Shown one piece after another: positions 35,899 to 45,231 of a DNA stretch of 64,000 nucleotides (positions within the stretch are counted from its first letter, which is position 1; each line of letters starts with the position of its first letter). The stretch lies in contig NZ_SSOA01000015.1 of the NCBI RefSeq assembly GCF_004801395.1, forward strand, positions 1 to 64,000, written 5' to 3'. The DNA is from Gillisella terrae (GTDB lineage: Bacteria > Pseudomonadota > Alphaproteobacteria > Rhizobiales > Rhizobiaceae). The notes under the pieces are model-generated. The model saw nothing but the letters and a program-made list of their open reading frames with translations, had not been told where the DNA came from and searched no databases. Position numbers and translations under genes: made by a program.

Positions 35899-37722
35899 TT
35901 AGTTTCTTTCCTTGAGCGCTGCCTCATAGCGGGCGCGAGCCTGTTGCACTTCATGTCTGTTGGATACTTCCGGCACCGCCACATCCCACCAGTAACCGCC
36001 AGCCTCCGGCGTGGGGTATGGGTCGGTGTCGATGACAATCACCGTGGGTCTGGTGGCTGAGCGGGCACTCTCTAGCGCTGCTTCCAGCTCAGAAATGGTC
36101 GTCACCTTGCTGGAATCGGCCCCCATGGCAGCCGCGTGGGCCGCAAAATCAATCTGTGGCGCGTGGATATGCGAGGTGTGGGCGTAGAGATTGTTAAACT
36201 CGGCCCCGCCCGTGCCCATTTGCAGACGGTTGATGCAGCCGTAACCCCGGTTATCGGTGATCACCACGGTGATTTTCACACCCAAAGCGCAGGCAGTCAC
36301 CAGCTCGGAATTCATCATCATGTAAGAGCCGTCGCCGACCATGACGATCACGTCGCGCTCCGGCTCGGCCATCTTGATGCCCATGCCGCCAGCAATCTCA
36401 TAGCCCATACAGGAAAAGCCATATTCCATGTGGTAGGACAGCGGCAGTTTGGATTTCCAAAGCTGATGCAACTCTCCGGGCATGGTGCCTGCGGCGCACA
36501 TCACCACGGTGTTGTCACGCGAAGCGCGCTGCACAGCCCCAATCACCTGCATGTCGGTGGGCAGACTGTTACCATCCTTCGGCGCGGCGGTGACGGCATC
36601 GGCCTTTGCAAACCAGTCGGCTTTTAAGCCCGCATCCGGTGCCGCAAAACGGTGGTCGTCTAAGGCTTTCGAGATCAGTTCCAGACCAATTTTTGCATCC
36701 GCCACAAGCGGTAAGGCGTCATGCTTGGCGCTATCGTAGGCTTGAACATTGAGTGCCAGAATCTTGCGGTTTGGATTCTTGAACAGCGCCCACGATCCGG
36801 TGGTAAAATCCTGAAAGCGGGTGCCAACACCGATCACGAGATCAGCTTTCTCGCAAACCGTGTTGGCACTGGCCGCCCCCGTAACACCAACGGGTCCGAA
36901 ATTCAGCGCATCATCCCAGGGCAGAGCCGATTTTCCGGCCTGTGTTTCCACCACCGGAATCTGGTGCTTGTGCGCAAAATCCTTCAACGTTTGCGTGGCA
37001 CCGGAAAAATGCACGCCGCCGCCTGCGACAATCACCGGGCTTTTGGCAGCTTTAATCGCGGCAATCGCCGCTTCCAGCTCAAATGCATCCGGCTGTGGGC
37101 GGCGGATATGCCAGATTTTCGGTGCAAAGAAGCTTTCGGGATAATCATAGGCCTCCGCCTGTGTATCCTGACAAAAGGCCAGTGTCACCGGGCCACAATC
37201 TGCGGGATCGGTCATGGTGCGAAAGGCGCGCGGCAGCGCGGTCAGCAGATGTTCTGGCCTCGAAATGCGGTCATAATAGCGGCTGACAGGCCGGAAGCAA
37301 TCATTGGCAGAGACCGTGCCATCGTTGAAATCTTCCACCTGCTGCAACACCGGGTCGGGTCCGCGATTGGCAAACACATCGCCCGGCAACAGCAGAACCG
37401 GCAGGCGATTGACATGGGCAAGCGCTGCTGCCGTCACCATATTCAAAGCGCCGGGACCAATCGAGGAGGTCACCGCCATAGCGCGGCGGCGGCCGAGCTG
37501 CTTGGCATAGGCAATGGCTGCGTGGGCCATGGATTGCTCATTTTGCCCGCGCCATGTGGTGACGCTGTCTTGCGCGCCTTGCAAGGCTTCGCCGAGACCT
37601 GCGACATTGCCATGGCCGAAAATCGCCCAGACACCGGCAATGAACGGCACGCCTTCCGGCGTCATCTGATTGGCAAGGTAGCGCACTAAGGCCTGAGCGG
37701 CAGTCAAACGCACCGTCTTCAT
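35899..37722 (-). CDS. iolD: 3D-(3,5/4)-trihydroxycyclohexane-1,2-dione hydrolase
   Basis: Thiamine-diphosphate enzyme opening the ring in inositol catabolism. 607 residues with the three ThDP-enzyme domains: N-terminal PYR domain, central domain ([27 protein letters not shown]) and C-terminal PP domain with the cofactor motif [12 protein letters not shown]. Between iolC (28-base gap) and iolE (1-base gap), all one unit. Confidence 0.95.
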   Translation of the reverse strand: MKTVRLTAAQALVRYLANQMTPEGVPFIAGVWAIFGHGNVAGLGEALQGAQDSVTTWRGQNEQSMAHAAIAYAKQLGRRRAMAVTSSIGPGALNMVTAAALAHVNRLPVLLLPGDVFANRGPDPVLQQVEDFNDGTVSANDCFRPVSRYYDRISRPEHLLTALPRAFRTMTDPADCGPVTLAFCQDTQAEAYDYPESFFAPKIWHIRRPQPDAFELEAAIAAIKAAKSPVIVAGGGVHFSGATQTLKDFAHKHQIPVVETQAGKSALPWDDALNFGPVGVTGAASANTVCEKADLVIGVGTRFQDFTTGSWALFKNPNRKILALNVQAYDSAKHDALPLVADAKIGLELISKALDDHRFAAPDAGLKADWFAKADAVTAAPKDGNSLPTDMQVIGAVQRASRDNTVVMCAAGTMPGELHQLWKSKLPLSYHMEYGFSCMGYEIAGGMGIKMAEPERDVIVMVGDGSYMMMNSELVTACALGVKITVVITDNRGYGCINRLQMGTGGAEFNNLYAHTSHIHAPQIDFAAHAAAMGADSSKVTTISELEAALESARSATRPTVIVIDTDPYPTPEAGGYWWDVAVPEVSNRHEVQQARARYEAALKERN

Positions 37723-37750
37723 TATCTCTCTCCCTGAAACTTTTTAGTCA

Positions 37751-39655
37751 TCAGACGCTTGCGCGCGCTTTATCCCAGACCTGACACAGCGATGTGTATT
37801 TGCTCACCATGTCAGCAATCGCATCGTCATCCGACAGGTTACCACCCAACCATTTGCGGGCCGCATCACCAAAAATGGTGCGCCCAACGGCAAAACCCTT
37901 GACCAGATCAAAGCTGGCTGCCGTTTTGAAGCTTTCTTCCAGCTCGGCTGCGGGCGCATCCAGACCCAGCACGACAATGCCCCGCGTATAGGGATCATTG
38001 CGGGAAATCGCGTCACACGCATTGGCCCAGGCGGCTTTCGTCTTCATCGGCTCAAGCTTCCACCAATCGGGATAGACACCAATGTCGTAAAAGCGCTGAA
38101 TGATGGTGGCGGCGGTATCATCATCGGTTGGACCGACCTTAGAGGGAATAATCTCTAACAGCATTTCCAGTCGGTTACGGCGGGCCGCCGTGAAAAGACG
38201 TTTTACCGTATTTTCTTGGTGTTCCTTCATCGCTGCATCATCATCAGGATGATAGAAGCACAGAACCTTGACGACATTTTCCACCGGCCATTCGGTAAGA
38301 CCACCAAAATCCTCACCCAGTTCCGGCTCCAGTGTCAGCGGGCGAGAACCGGGCCATTCGACAGGACGGCCAATCCAAAGGCCAGACCCGGAGGCCTGAT
38401 ATAGCGCATCACGACCCAGACGACTATCGCACAAAATGCCATAACCGGGTTGACCATTGGACACCTGCTGCGCCGCCTTGAGGCAAAGCTGCTTGAAAGC
38501 GCCGATCCGCTCATGGGAAACGCCAGCCTCATCGCACATAGCTTCCAACTGCATACGGTGGTCGAAGGCAAACACCCGCATCTGCGGCCATTCCCCATCG
38601 CGGTTGGTGGACCAATGCACCTGTTCCAGCGCTGCATCCTTGCGCAGCGCCTTGTTGCGAATGCCGGTTTTGAAGAAATAATCCAGCTCTTCAAGGCTGG
38701 GATAGGCAGGGGTGCAGCCATGGCGCGATACGGCAAAGGCACCGCAGGCATTGGCAAATTTCAAGGCCGTGGGCCAATCCTCGCCCGTCAACCAGCCTTT
38801 CAAAAGGCCAGACATAAAACCATCGCCCGCGCCCAGCACATTGAAGACTTCAATCGGAAAGCCTTGGCCGGTCTGGCCATCATCGAGGCTGTCTGGAATA
38901 TCACCCTCAAACACCACAGCCCCCATGGGACCGCGCTTGCACACCAATGTGGCCTTGGACACCTTGCGCACTGCGCGCAGCGCCTCAATGGTGTTGGTCG
39001 AGCCACCAGCAATGTGGAATTCTTCTTCCGTGCCGACAATCAGGTCAAACCAATGCAGGGTCGATTGCAGCTTGGTGGTGACGGCCTGGGATTCGATAAA
39101 TCGGCTTTCGCCATCGCCGTGACCAGCCAAGCCCCAGAGATTGGGGCGATAATCAATATCCAGCGCGGTTTTTGCACCATTGTCGCGCGCCAAACGCAGC
39201 GCTTTCAGCACCGCTGCTTCCGTGTTGGGATGCGACAGATGCGTTCCTGTGACGCAAACACAGCCAGCCTCGGCCACAAACGCCGGATCAATATCATCCT
39301 CGCACAGCGCCATATCGGCGCAGTTTTCACGGTAGAAAATCAGCGGAAACTGGTGCTCATCGCGAATACCGAGCAAAACCAGCGCCGTCAGCCGTTTGGG
39401 ATCGGTCTTGACGCCGCGCACATCCACACCTTCGCGCACCAGCTGTTCGCGGATAAAGCGGCCCATATGCTCATCGCCGACGCGGGTGATGAGAGCCGAT
39501 TTCAGGCCAAGACGCGCCGTGCCAGCCGCGATGTTGGTGGGGGAGCCGCCGATATATTTGTTGAAAGAGGCCATATCTTCGAGGCGGCCACCCACTTGCG
39601 CGCCGTAAAGATCGACCGAGGAACGGCCGATGGTAATCAGATCAAGTTTCGGCAC
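37751..39655 (-). CDS. iolC: Bifunctional 5-dehydro-2-deoxygluconokinase with DUF2090 domain
   Basis: PfkB-family kinase phosphorylating 5-dehydro-2-deoxygluconate (residues about 1-325; GGSPTNIAAG near the N-terminus and the catalytic GAGDGFMSG), fused to a DUF2090 domain (about 330-634; MRVFAFDHRMQLE, GYGILCDSRLG). DUF2090 resembles class I aldolases and could cleave the product, which would replace a separate IolJ; that is inference. Start is GTG at 39655, fixed by AAGGAGG five bases upstream. This fusion is usual in rhizobia. First gene of the operon. Confidence 0.94.
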   Translation of the reverse strand: MPKLDLITIGRSSVDLYGAQVGGRLEDMASFNKYIGGSPTNIAAGTARLGLKSALITRVGDEHMGRFIREQLVREGVDVRGVKTDPKRLTALVLLGIRDEHQFPLIFYRENCADMALCEDDIDPAFVAEAGCVCVTGTHLSHPNTEAAVLKALRLARDNGAKTALDIDYRPNLWGLAGHGDGESRFIESQAVTTKLQSTLHWFDLIVGTEEEFHIAGGSTNTIEALRAVRKVSKATLVCKRGPMGAVVFEGDIPDSLDDGQTGQGFPIEVFNVLGAGDGFMSGLLKGWLTGEDWPTALKFANACGAFAVSRHGCTPAYPSLEELDYFFKTGIRNKALRKDAALEQVHWSTNRDGEWPQMRVFAFDHRMQLEAMCDEAGVSHERIGAFKQLCLKAAQQVSNGQPGYGILCDSRLGRDALYQASGSGLWIGRPVEWPGSRPLTLEPELGEDFGGLTEWPVENVVKVLCFYHPDDDAAMKEHQENTVKRLFTAARRNRLEMLLEIIPSKVGPTDDDTAATIIQRFYDIGVYPDWWKLEPMKTKAAWANACDAISRNDPYTRGIVVLGLDAPAAELEESFKTAASFDLVKGFAVGRTIFGDAARKWLGGNLSDDDAIADMVSKYTSLCQVWDKARASV

Positions 39656-39747
39656 AACACCCTCCTTAGATGGCGGGAAGCACAGATCCGCACTTCGCGC
39701 CACAACAGCCTTTCTCCCGGCAGGCCGTTCTAAATTTGCATTAAAAT

Positions 39748-39777
39748 GGACTATATATTCTATTTTTCAGACTTCAA
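39748..39777 (-). promoter_or_regulatory. iolC promoter with IolR-like operator
   Basis: Minus strand TTGAAG (39777-39772), 16-base spacer, TATAGT (39755-39750). Over the -10 lies GGACTATATATTCT (39748-39761), a degenerate GGAA-N6-TTCC; its flank AAAATGGA is shared with the better site at idhA. Confidence 0.5.
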
Positions 39778-39786
39778 CACAAATGT

Positions 39787-40623
39787 TCAGTCATCTTGTC
39801 GCATAGTTCCCACCGCCACCGACAGCGCAATGGCCAGACAGAGCGTGGCAGAGAGCGAGCGGAACGCGCCAAAATCCACCTCGGACACGGTGAGCGTCAG
39901 GGCTCCAAATTTTTGTAAGGGACTGAAATTCTTATCGGTTATCGCCACCACCTCAATGCCACGGGCTGCCACCTGCTCGACAAGATCAAGGGTTTCGGCC
40001 GAATAGGGCGAAAAGGTAATGGCCAGCATCACATCACCCTCGCGGATGGCGTGGTGGCTTTCCAGCTTGCCAACCGCGCTATGCAACATGGCGGGAACTG
40101 CCATTTTTTCAAAGGCATAGGCAATATAGCTGGCAACGGGAAAGGAGCGTCGCATGCCAACAATATGAATCATTCTTGCCGTGCTCAGTGTCTGCACCGC
40201 CTGTTCCAGCGCTTGCGAATCCACCGTTTGCAGCAGGCCTTCCAGCGACACGCGCCCAGCCTCAGCAAATTCCGCCAAAAGCGCCGAGGGACTGCCCGAT
40301 GCGGTTTCGCGCAAATGATGCAGGCGGGTGGAATAATCCGGCCAGCCGCCGACAAATGAGTCGCGAAACAGCCGTTGCATTTCAGAAAATCCAGAAAATC
40401 CAAGGATTTGGCAAAAGCGCATAAAGGCCGAAGGTTGCACGCCCGCCCCTTCTGCCATTTCGGCAACGGTGGAGACGGCAATGCGGTCCTTGTTGTTGGC
40501 CACATAATCGGCGCATTGCTTCAGCCGCTTGGGCAGAGTATCCGCAACCTGCACCAAACGCTCATCAAAAGCCTTGATACTATCGGGGGCGGCGGCGATT
40601 TCCTGCGACATTGTGTCTGACAT
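39787..40623 (-). CDS. iolR: RpiR-family repressor of inositol genes
   Basis: Transcription regulator, 278 residues: N-terminal HTH_6 domain (about 15-90; VSTVAEMAEGAGVQPSAFMRF) and a C-terminal SIS sugar-phosphate-binding domain (about 130-260; IHIVGMRRSFPVASY, AITFSPYSAETL). In Sinorhizobium meliloti the RpiR-type IolR represses idhA and iolCDEB and is released by an inositol intermediate. It lies between iolC and the divergent idhA, with matching operator-like palindromes on both sides. Confidence 0.92.
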   Translation of the reverse strand: MSDTMSQEIAAAPDSIKAFDERLVQVADTLPKRLKQCADYVANNKDRIAVSTVAEMAEGAGVQPSAFMRFCQILGFSGFSEMQRLFRDSFVGGWPDYSTRLHHLRETASGSPSALLAEFAEAGRVSLEGLLQTVDSQALEQAVQTLSTARMIHIVGMRRSFPVASYIAYAFEKMAVPAMLHSAVGKLESHHAIREGDVMLAITFSPYSAETLDLVEQVAARGIEVVAITDKNFSPLQKFGALTLTVSEVDFGAFRSLSATLCLAIALSVAVGTMRQDD

Positions 40624-40689
40624 GGCGGGTAAAGGGCCTTAACTGTTGGTGTGAAGGTGAAACCTGTCTCAACCGGGCAAAAGCCTGCC

Positions 40690-40735
40690 TTGACATCACC
40701 ACGATCCCATTCTAGCAAAATGGAACGTATATTCC
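40690..40735 (+). promoter_or_regulatory. idhA promoter with IolR operator
   Basis: TTGACA (40690-40695), 17-base spacer, TAGCAA (40713-40718). Directly downstream GGAACGTATATTCC (40722-40735) is an exact GGAA-N6-TTCC palindrome, the IolR site reported for Sinorhizobium meliloti, placed to block initiation. Confidence 0.65.
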
Positions 40736-40846
40736 AAACGCGGGTGGCGCAAGGGCCGAGAGACTCCCCTTCGCTGTTCGGTTTGCGTGGTTTTAACGTG
40801 TCATGTGCTTTTCGCCCCGCTGGGGCAAAGCCGGGAGGAAAACATC

Positions 40847-41836
40847 ATGGTGAAAAAACTGGCCCTTCTGGGCGCAGGCCGTATTGGCAAAGTGCATGCG
40901 AAAGCAATTGGTGAAGACAAGCGCGCCCAATTGGTCGCCGTTGCCGACGCATTCCCCGAAGCTGCCAAGGCGATTGCCGATGCTTATGGCGCAGAGGTCA
41001 AAACAATCGAAGAGATTGAGGCCGATGCCTCGATTGATGCCGTGCTGATCTGCACCCCCACCAACACCCATTCCGATTTGATCGAGCGCTTTACCAATGC
41101 TGGCAAGGCGGTTTTCTGCGAAAAGCCGATCGATCTGGACGTGAGCCGCGCGCAGGCTTGCGCAGATGTGGTGCGTAAAAACGGCGGCAAGGTCATGCTT
41201 GGCTTCAACCGCCGTTTTGATCCGCATTTCCAGGCGGTTCGCAAGGCGATTGATGATGGCAAAATCGGCAAGGTCGAGATGGTCACCATCACCAGCCGCG
41301 ACCCGGGCGCACCGCCGCCAGAATATATCAAGGTGTCGGGCGGCATTTTCCGCGACATGACCATTCATGATTTTGACATTGCCCGCTTCCTGCTGGGCGA
41401 AGAAATCACCTCGGTCATGGCCTCGGCCTCGGTTCTGGTTGACCCAAAGATTGGCGAACTGGGCGATTATGACAGCGCCAGCCTGGTGCTGACAACGGCG
41501 TCCGGTCGCCAAGCCATCATCTCCAACTCCCGCCGCGCCACCTATGGCTACGACCAGCGCATTGAAGTGCATGGTTCGGAAGGCTCGGTGGCCGCAGAAA
41601 ACCAGCGTCCGGTCTCCATCGAAATCGCCACCAAGGACGGCTACACCCGCCCACCGCTGCATGATTTCTTCATGACCCGCTATACAGCGGCCTATGCCGC
41701 TGAAATCTCGGCTTTCCTCGATTGCATCGAGAGCGGCAAGGCACCTTCACCGTCGATTGAAGATGGTTTGATTGCGCTGAAACTGGCCGATGCAGCCCTC
41801 AAGGCCGCCAAGGAAAAGACGGTCGTTACGCTGTAA
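40847..41836 (+). CDS. idhA: myo-Inositol 2-dehydrogenase
   Basis: First enzyme of inositol catabolism, oxidising myo-inositol to scyllo-inosose with NAD (iolG in Bacillus). 329 residues: Rossmann motif LGAGRIGKVHAKAI, the GFO/IDH catalytic Lys in CEKPIDL, and DMTIHDFDIARFL with the catalytic Asp-His. ATG at 40847 follows GGGAGGAAAACATC. Single-gene unit with its own promoter and terminator. Confidence 0.95.
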   Translation: MVKKLALLGAGRIGKVHAKAIGEDKRAQLVAVADAFPEAAKAIADAYGAEVKTIEEIEADASIDAVLICTPTNTHSDLIERFTNAGKAVFCEKPIDLDVSRAQACADVVRKNGGKVMLGFNRRFDPHFQAVRKAIDDGKIGKVEMVTITSRDPGAPPPEYIKVSGGIFRDMTIHDFDIARFLLGEEITSVMASASVLVDPKIGELGDYDSASLVLTTASGRQAIISNSRRATYGYDQRIEVHGSEGSVAAENQRPVSIEIATKDGYTRPPLHDFFMTRYTAAYAAEISAFLDCIESGKAPSPSIEDGLIALKLADAALKAAKEKTVVTL

Positions 41837-41863
41837 CGAAAAGCCCCACTCAACAAAACCGAT

Positions 41864-41896
41864 AAAAAGGCCGGGCACAAAATGCCCGGCCTTTTT
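41864..41896. terminator. Bidirectional terminator between idhA and exoQ
   Basis: AAAAAGGCCGGGCA pairs perfectly with TGCCCGGCCTTTTT around a 5-base loop. It follows idhA by 27 bases and exoQ (opposite strand) by 20 bases, with T runs in both directions. Confidence 0.93.
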
Positions 41897-41916
41897 ATAG
41901 GGTGCAAGAGGTGGGC

Positions 41917-43206
41917 TTAATACCCCTTACCCATGCTTTGGATCGAGCCGCTGCCATAATAGCGCACCACGCGCGGTGCTGCCGCCGTGATTGTGCTTCT
42001 GCGCTGGCCCAGCTTTCCGAGAATAAAGAACAGCAGGAACGAGCCAATCTGATAGGCAAACAACACGTCAATTTCGACAAAGGAACGCTCCACCAAGAGC
42101 ATTGCCAGCCCAAACAAGACGCCCGCTTCCGGATCTCTCACATTGACGAGCAAACGCTTCAAGCTGCCAAGCAAGGCGGTAAACAGCATGGCAGCCATCA
42201 GAAACAGGCCAATGACGCCGGTTTCAACCGCTGTTTCAATATAGGTGTTGTGAAAATGGAAGCCGGCACGGGTTGGAATGTAAAATTCATCCCAAAGCCG
42301 TTCGGCCTCTGAAAAACCCTGAACCCAATAGGCCTGATAGCCAACCCCAATGATGGGGTGTTGAAGGGCTGCGGCAAAACCCTGCTGCCAAAGATAGGTG
42401 CGTCCGGTCAGGGTTGAATCCTTGCCAAAGGCCCCCAGAACCAGATCGATCCCGCCGCTGTAGACAAAAGCGGCAATGGACAGGCTGCCCAGCACCGTGC
42501 CAGCAATAAACAGAACAATCCGATGGCGGGGCGACAACAGCTCAACAGCGCGCAAAACCATTGATGCGGCGATCACCACAATCACTGTCAGAACCGAAGT
42601 GGCGGATTCAGATTGCTTCAAACAATAGGCCGATAGAACAGCAGTCACCAACGCCACCATCAGCCACAGCCGACGCATTTTGAGGATCACAATGGCGGCG
42701 AAGACGAAATAAACGCCCAGCGATGCATAAAGCCCCAACTGGTTTTTGGAGGAAAAGGCACCCACAAAGCTGACCGTGCCATCCAGCGGATCAAAAAGGT
42801 AGTAGCCAAACATCAGCGAGTAGATCATCACCAGAATAGTGCCCAGCAACGCCCCTTTGACAAAGGAATCATTGCTTACCACCCGCATGGCAATCAGACT
42901 GCACACAACATGGGTAAAGAACTGAACGGATGCCCGCGCCGTGACAGACGGCGCTGCCGACCAGAACACCGACAGCATTGCAAACAGGCTAAACGCCATA
43001 ATCGGCAGAAAAACACGCGGACTGCCAATGATGCGCCGATAATCCACCGCAATCAGGGGCAACCAAAGCCCATAAAACAGCAGAATGGAGACCTGCCCAA
43101 ACCGAGGCGAATAGGCAAACACGAAAAACGACAAGGTGATTGCCGTTATCGCGTAAATCTGATTGCGCGCCGGATCTATCAATTGCGCCTTGGCAATTCG
43201 CATCAA
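41917..43206 (-). CDS. exoQ: Exopolysaccharide polymerase ExoQ (O-antigen ligase/Wzy family)
   Basis: Inner-membrane polymerase that joins lipid-linked octasaccharides into long succinoglycan. 429 residues, about 10-12 predicted helices, with the Wzy_C/O-antigen ligase region GRTYLWQQGF...HPIIGVGYQAYW and the periplasmic HFHNTYIE motif. Last of the leftward exoY-exoF-exoQ group, 4 bases after exoF. In Sinorhizobium exoZ and exoB come next; here the group ends at a terminator shared with idhA. Confidence 0.9.
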   Translation of the reverse strand: MMRIAKAQLIDPARNQIYAITAITLSFFVFAYSPRFGQVSILLFYGLWLPLIAVDYRRIIGSPRVFLPIMAFSLFAMLSVFWSAAPSVTARASVQFFTHVVCSLIAMRVVSNDSFVKGALLGTILVMIYSLMFGYYLFDPLDGTVSFVGAFSSKNQLGLYASLGVYFVFAAIVILKMRRLWLMVALVTAVLSAYCLKQSESATSVLTVIVVIAASMVLRAVELLSPRHRIVLFIAGTVLGSLSIAAFVYSGGIDLVLGAFGKDSTLTGRTYLWQQGFAAALQHPIIGVGYQAYWVQGFSEAERLWDEFYIPTRAGFHFHNTYIETAVETGVIGLFLMAAMLFTALLGSLKRLLVNVRDPEAGVLFGLAMLLVERSFVEIDVLFAYQIGSFLLFFILGKLGQRRSTITAAAPRVVRYYGSGSIQSMGKGY

Positions 43207-43210
43207 TGCC

Positions 43211-44488
43211 TCATCGCATGGCTTGTTGAGACAGTTTCACCGTCACTTTCACCACATCACCGGGCAACACTACCGTGTTTTCGGTGGCGGCGATTTCGGT
43301 TGGCTTGCCGTCCTTGTCGCGAACAATAGAGTACGAGACGTTTGAGCCGTTCTCGCCATCTTTTGCCGCCGCACTTTCTGCCGATTGCAGCAAGGCATCA
43401 CTCATCAGGCTTTGCTGCGTTGCCAGTTTGAGCGCCCGCTCTTCAAGCTGTGCTTCTGTGTCTTGCAGTTCCTGCGCCAGTCTTGCATCCCAGGCATTGC
43501 GCGTGGTTGTCTCGTCCTGCTGGGCTTTATTGAGATCCTGCTTGGCCTTCAAGGTGGCGGTATCAATGTCAAGAAGCCCTGACTGGAGATCAGACACCTG
43601 CTGCTCAACCGCCAGGCGCCGCGAACTCAGCGCCAACCCCTGCTCGCTGAGGTTATTGACCTTGTCACGGTCTTCTTCCACCATCGCAAGCTGGCGAGTC
43701 TGGGTTTCGAGCTTCTTGCCCAAGGCGTCGATTTGCGCCGTCAACAACGTCTTCAAATCAGCAAGAGACGATAGCGTCACCTTGAGATTGGTGCGCTGCG
43801 AATTCATCAAGGCGGTTTCCGATTCGACAAGCTGTTTGATATCCGGGATTTTTTTAAGATCGTCGGTGATCTCGATTTCTGGCTTGTTGTTGATCTGGGC
43901 CAGAATGCGCGCCCGCCGCACCAACAGGCGATTGCGGTTGGACACCAGCACAGAGCCTTCGCCCTGCGCCTGAATGAAATTGCGGGCAAACTGTCCGGTT
44001 TCCGCGCGCTTCAATCCGCCAGCAACACTCAACGCTTTCAACACCGTCATGCCCGGCGCATAGGGAAACTCGCCGGGATTTTGCACGGCACCGGCCATAT
44101 AAACCGGGCGATATTGCGAAATTTCCACCGATGCCGATGGACGGTCACTCAGACCAAACAACTGCTGCATCTTGAGGCCAATTTCACTGGCAACCTCTGC
44201 TGTGGTTTTGCCCGATGCTGGCAATTCACCAATAAACGGCAGCGATACAGTGCCAGAGGCGCTGACAGAGTAATCTCCGCTGACAGCGCTCCAATCACGC
44301 ACGGCACCTTCTGCCGTTTGCCACTCTGCAACCCGCACACGGATCTTGTCCATCACCCCAAGATGATAAGCATCCGCAAACGCAAAGGCGGGCGACAGGA
44401 CAGATAAAAAGCCCGCGAGGGCAAGAGAAGATACGTTCAATCTACGCCTGGAGGACTTTCCTCCTCCGGCAATCATTTCAGCCTTCAT
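43211..44488 (-). CDS. exoF: Polysaccharide export protein ExoF
   Basis: Periplasmic/outer-membrane polysaccharide export (Wza-like) protein. 425 residues: signal peptide (about 1-40, ending AFAFA), poly-export domain with YHLGVMDKIRVRV, SLBB-type domain with YMAGAVQNPGEFPYAPGMTVLKAL, then a long coiled coil (about 240-380), as in ExoF. The ATG at 44488 has AGGA seven bases upstream; the longer open frame runs back into exoY and is rejected. In Sinorhizobium exoF is also needed, with exoY, for the first sugar transfer. Confidence 0.92.
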   Translation of the reverse strand: MKAEMIAGGGKSSRRRLNVSSLALAGFLSVLSPAFAFADAYHLGVMDKIRVRVAEWQTAEGAVRDWSAVSGDYSVSASGTVSLPFIGELPASGKTTAEVASEIGLKMQQLFGLSDRPSASVEISQYRPVYMAGAVQNPGEFPYAPGMTVLKALSVAGGLKRAETGQFARNFIQAQGEGSVLVSNRNRLLVRRARILAQINNKPEIEITDDLKKIPDIKQLVESETALMNSQRTNLKVTLSSLADLKTLLTAQIDALGKKLETQTRQLAMVEEDRDKVNNLSEQGLALSSRRLAVEQQVSDLQSGLLDIDTATLKAKQDLNKAQQDETTTRNAWDARLAQELQDTEAQLEERALKLATQQSLMSDALLQSAESAAAKDGENGSNVSYSIVRDKDGKPTEIAATENTVVLPGDVVKVTVKLSQQAMR

Positions 44489-44553
44489 GGCAAATCCTAA
44501 GCACTGTTTTTGTCGAAGAAAGCAGAGCGTGATGCTCTGCCCATACCGCAGTG

Positions 44554-45231
44554 TTAATAGCTGCCGCGAGACATGCACACCGCTGGAACGGTCCGCATGA
44601 TGATCAGAAGATCCTTGGTGATCGACCAATTCTTGACATACATGGTATCCATGGCAACACGGGTTTCGTATGACACATCATTGCGACCGCTAACCTGCCA
44701 AAGACCTGTGAGGCCGGGGCGCGTTTGCAGATAATAAAACGCTGATGCCTCGTACATTTCCAGCTCATCTTCAACCACCGGACGGGGTCCGACAATGCTC
44801 ATCTCGCCCTTTATGATATTGAGAAGCTGGGGCAATTCATCAAGGCTGAGTTTGCGCAACACGGAACCCACGGCGGTCACGCGTGGATCATTTTGCAACT
44901 TGCGTGTTGTGCGCCATTCTTCATAGGCTTCGGGGTTGTTGCGCAAGTAATCTTGCAGAACTTTTTCGCCATTTTGCACCATGGTGCGAAACTTCATGCA
45001 GCGAAATTCCTGGCCATTGTGGCCTATGCGGCGATGACCATAAAACACACTCCCACCATCGGTGAACTTCACCATGGCAGCAATCATCAGAAAGAGCGGG
45101 GAGAAAACAACCAATGCAATGCAGGCGATAAAAATATCCAGACTTCGTTTCGCTGCACCACCAATCGGTTGGGAAGCCGATGTGGCGGCATTAAAAAACG
45201 GCGAATTGGCCGATCGTGTCGCGGACTTCAT
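44554..45231 (-). CDS. exoY: Undecaprenyl-phosphate galactose phosphotransferase ExoY
   Basis: Initiating enzyme that moves galactose-1-phosphate from UDP-galactose to the lipid carrier. 225 residues, bacterial sugar transferase family: one N-terminal membrane helix (about 30-50, LDIFIACIALVVFSPLFLMI), then KFRTMV, DELPQLLNIIKGEMSIVGPR and RPGLTGLWQVSGRN. ATG at 45231 with GGAGG upstream; the longer open frame lacks support. Divergent from exoX across a 915-base AT-rich region, as in Sinorhizobium where ExoX negatively acts on ExoY. Confidence 0.94.
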   Translation of the reverse strand: MKSATRSANSPFFNAATSASQPIGGAAKRSLDIFIACIALVVFSPLFLMIAAMVKFTDGGSVFYGHRRIGHNGQEFRCMKFRTMVQNGEKVLQDYLRNNPEAYEEWRTTRKLQNDPRVTAVGSVLRKLSLDELPQLLNIIKGEMSIVGPRPVVEDELEMYEASAFYYLQTRPGLTGLWQVSGRNDVSYETRVAMDTMYVKNWSITKDLLIIMRTVPAVCMSRGSY

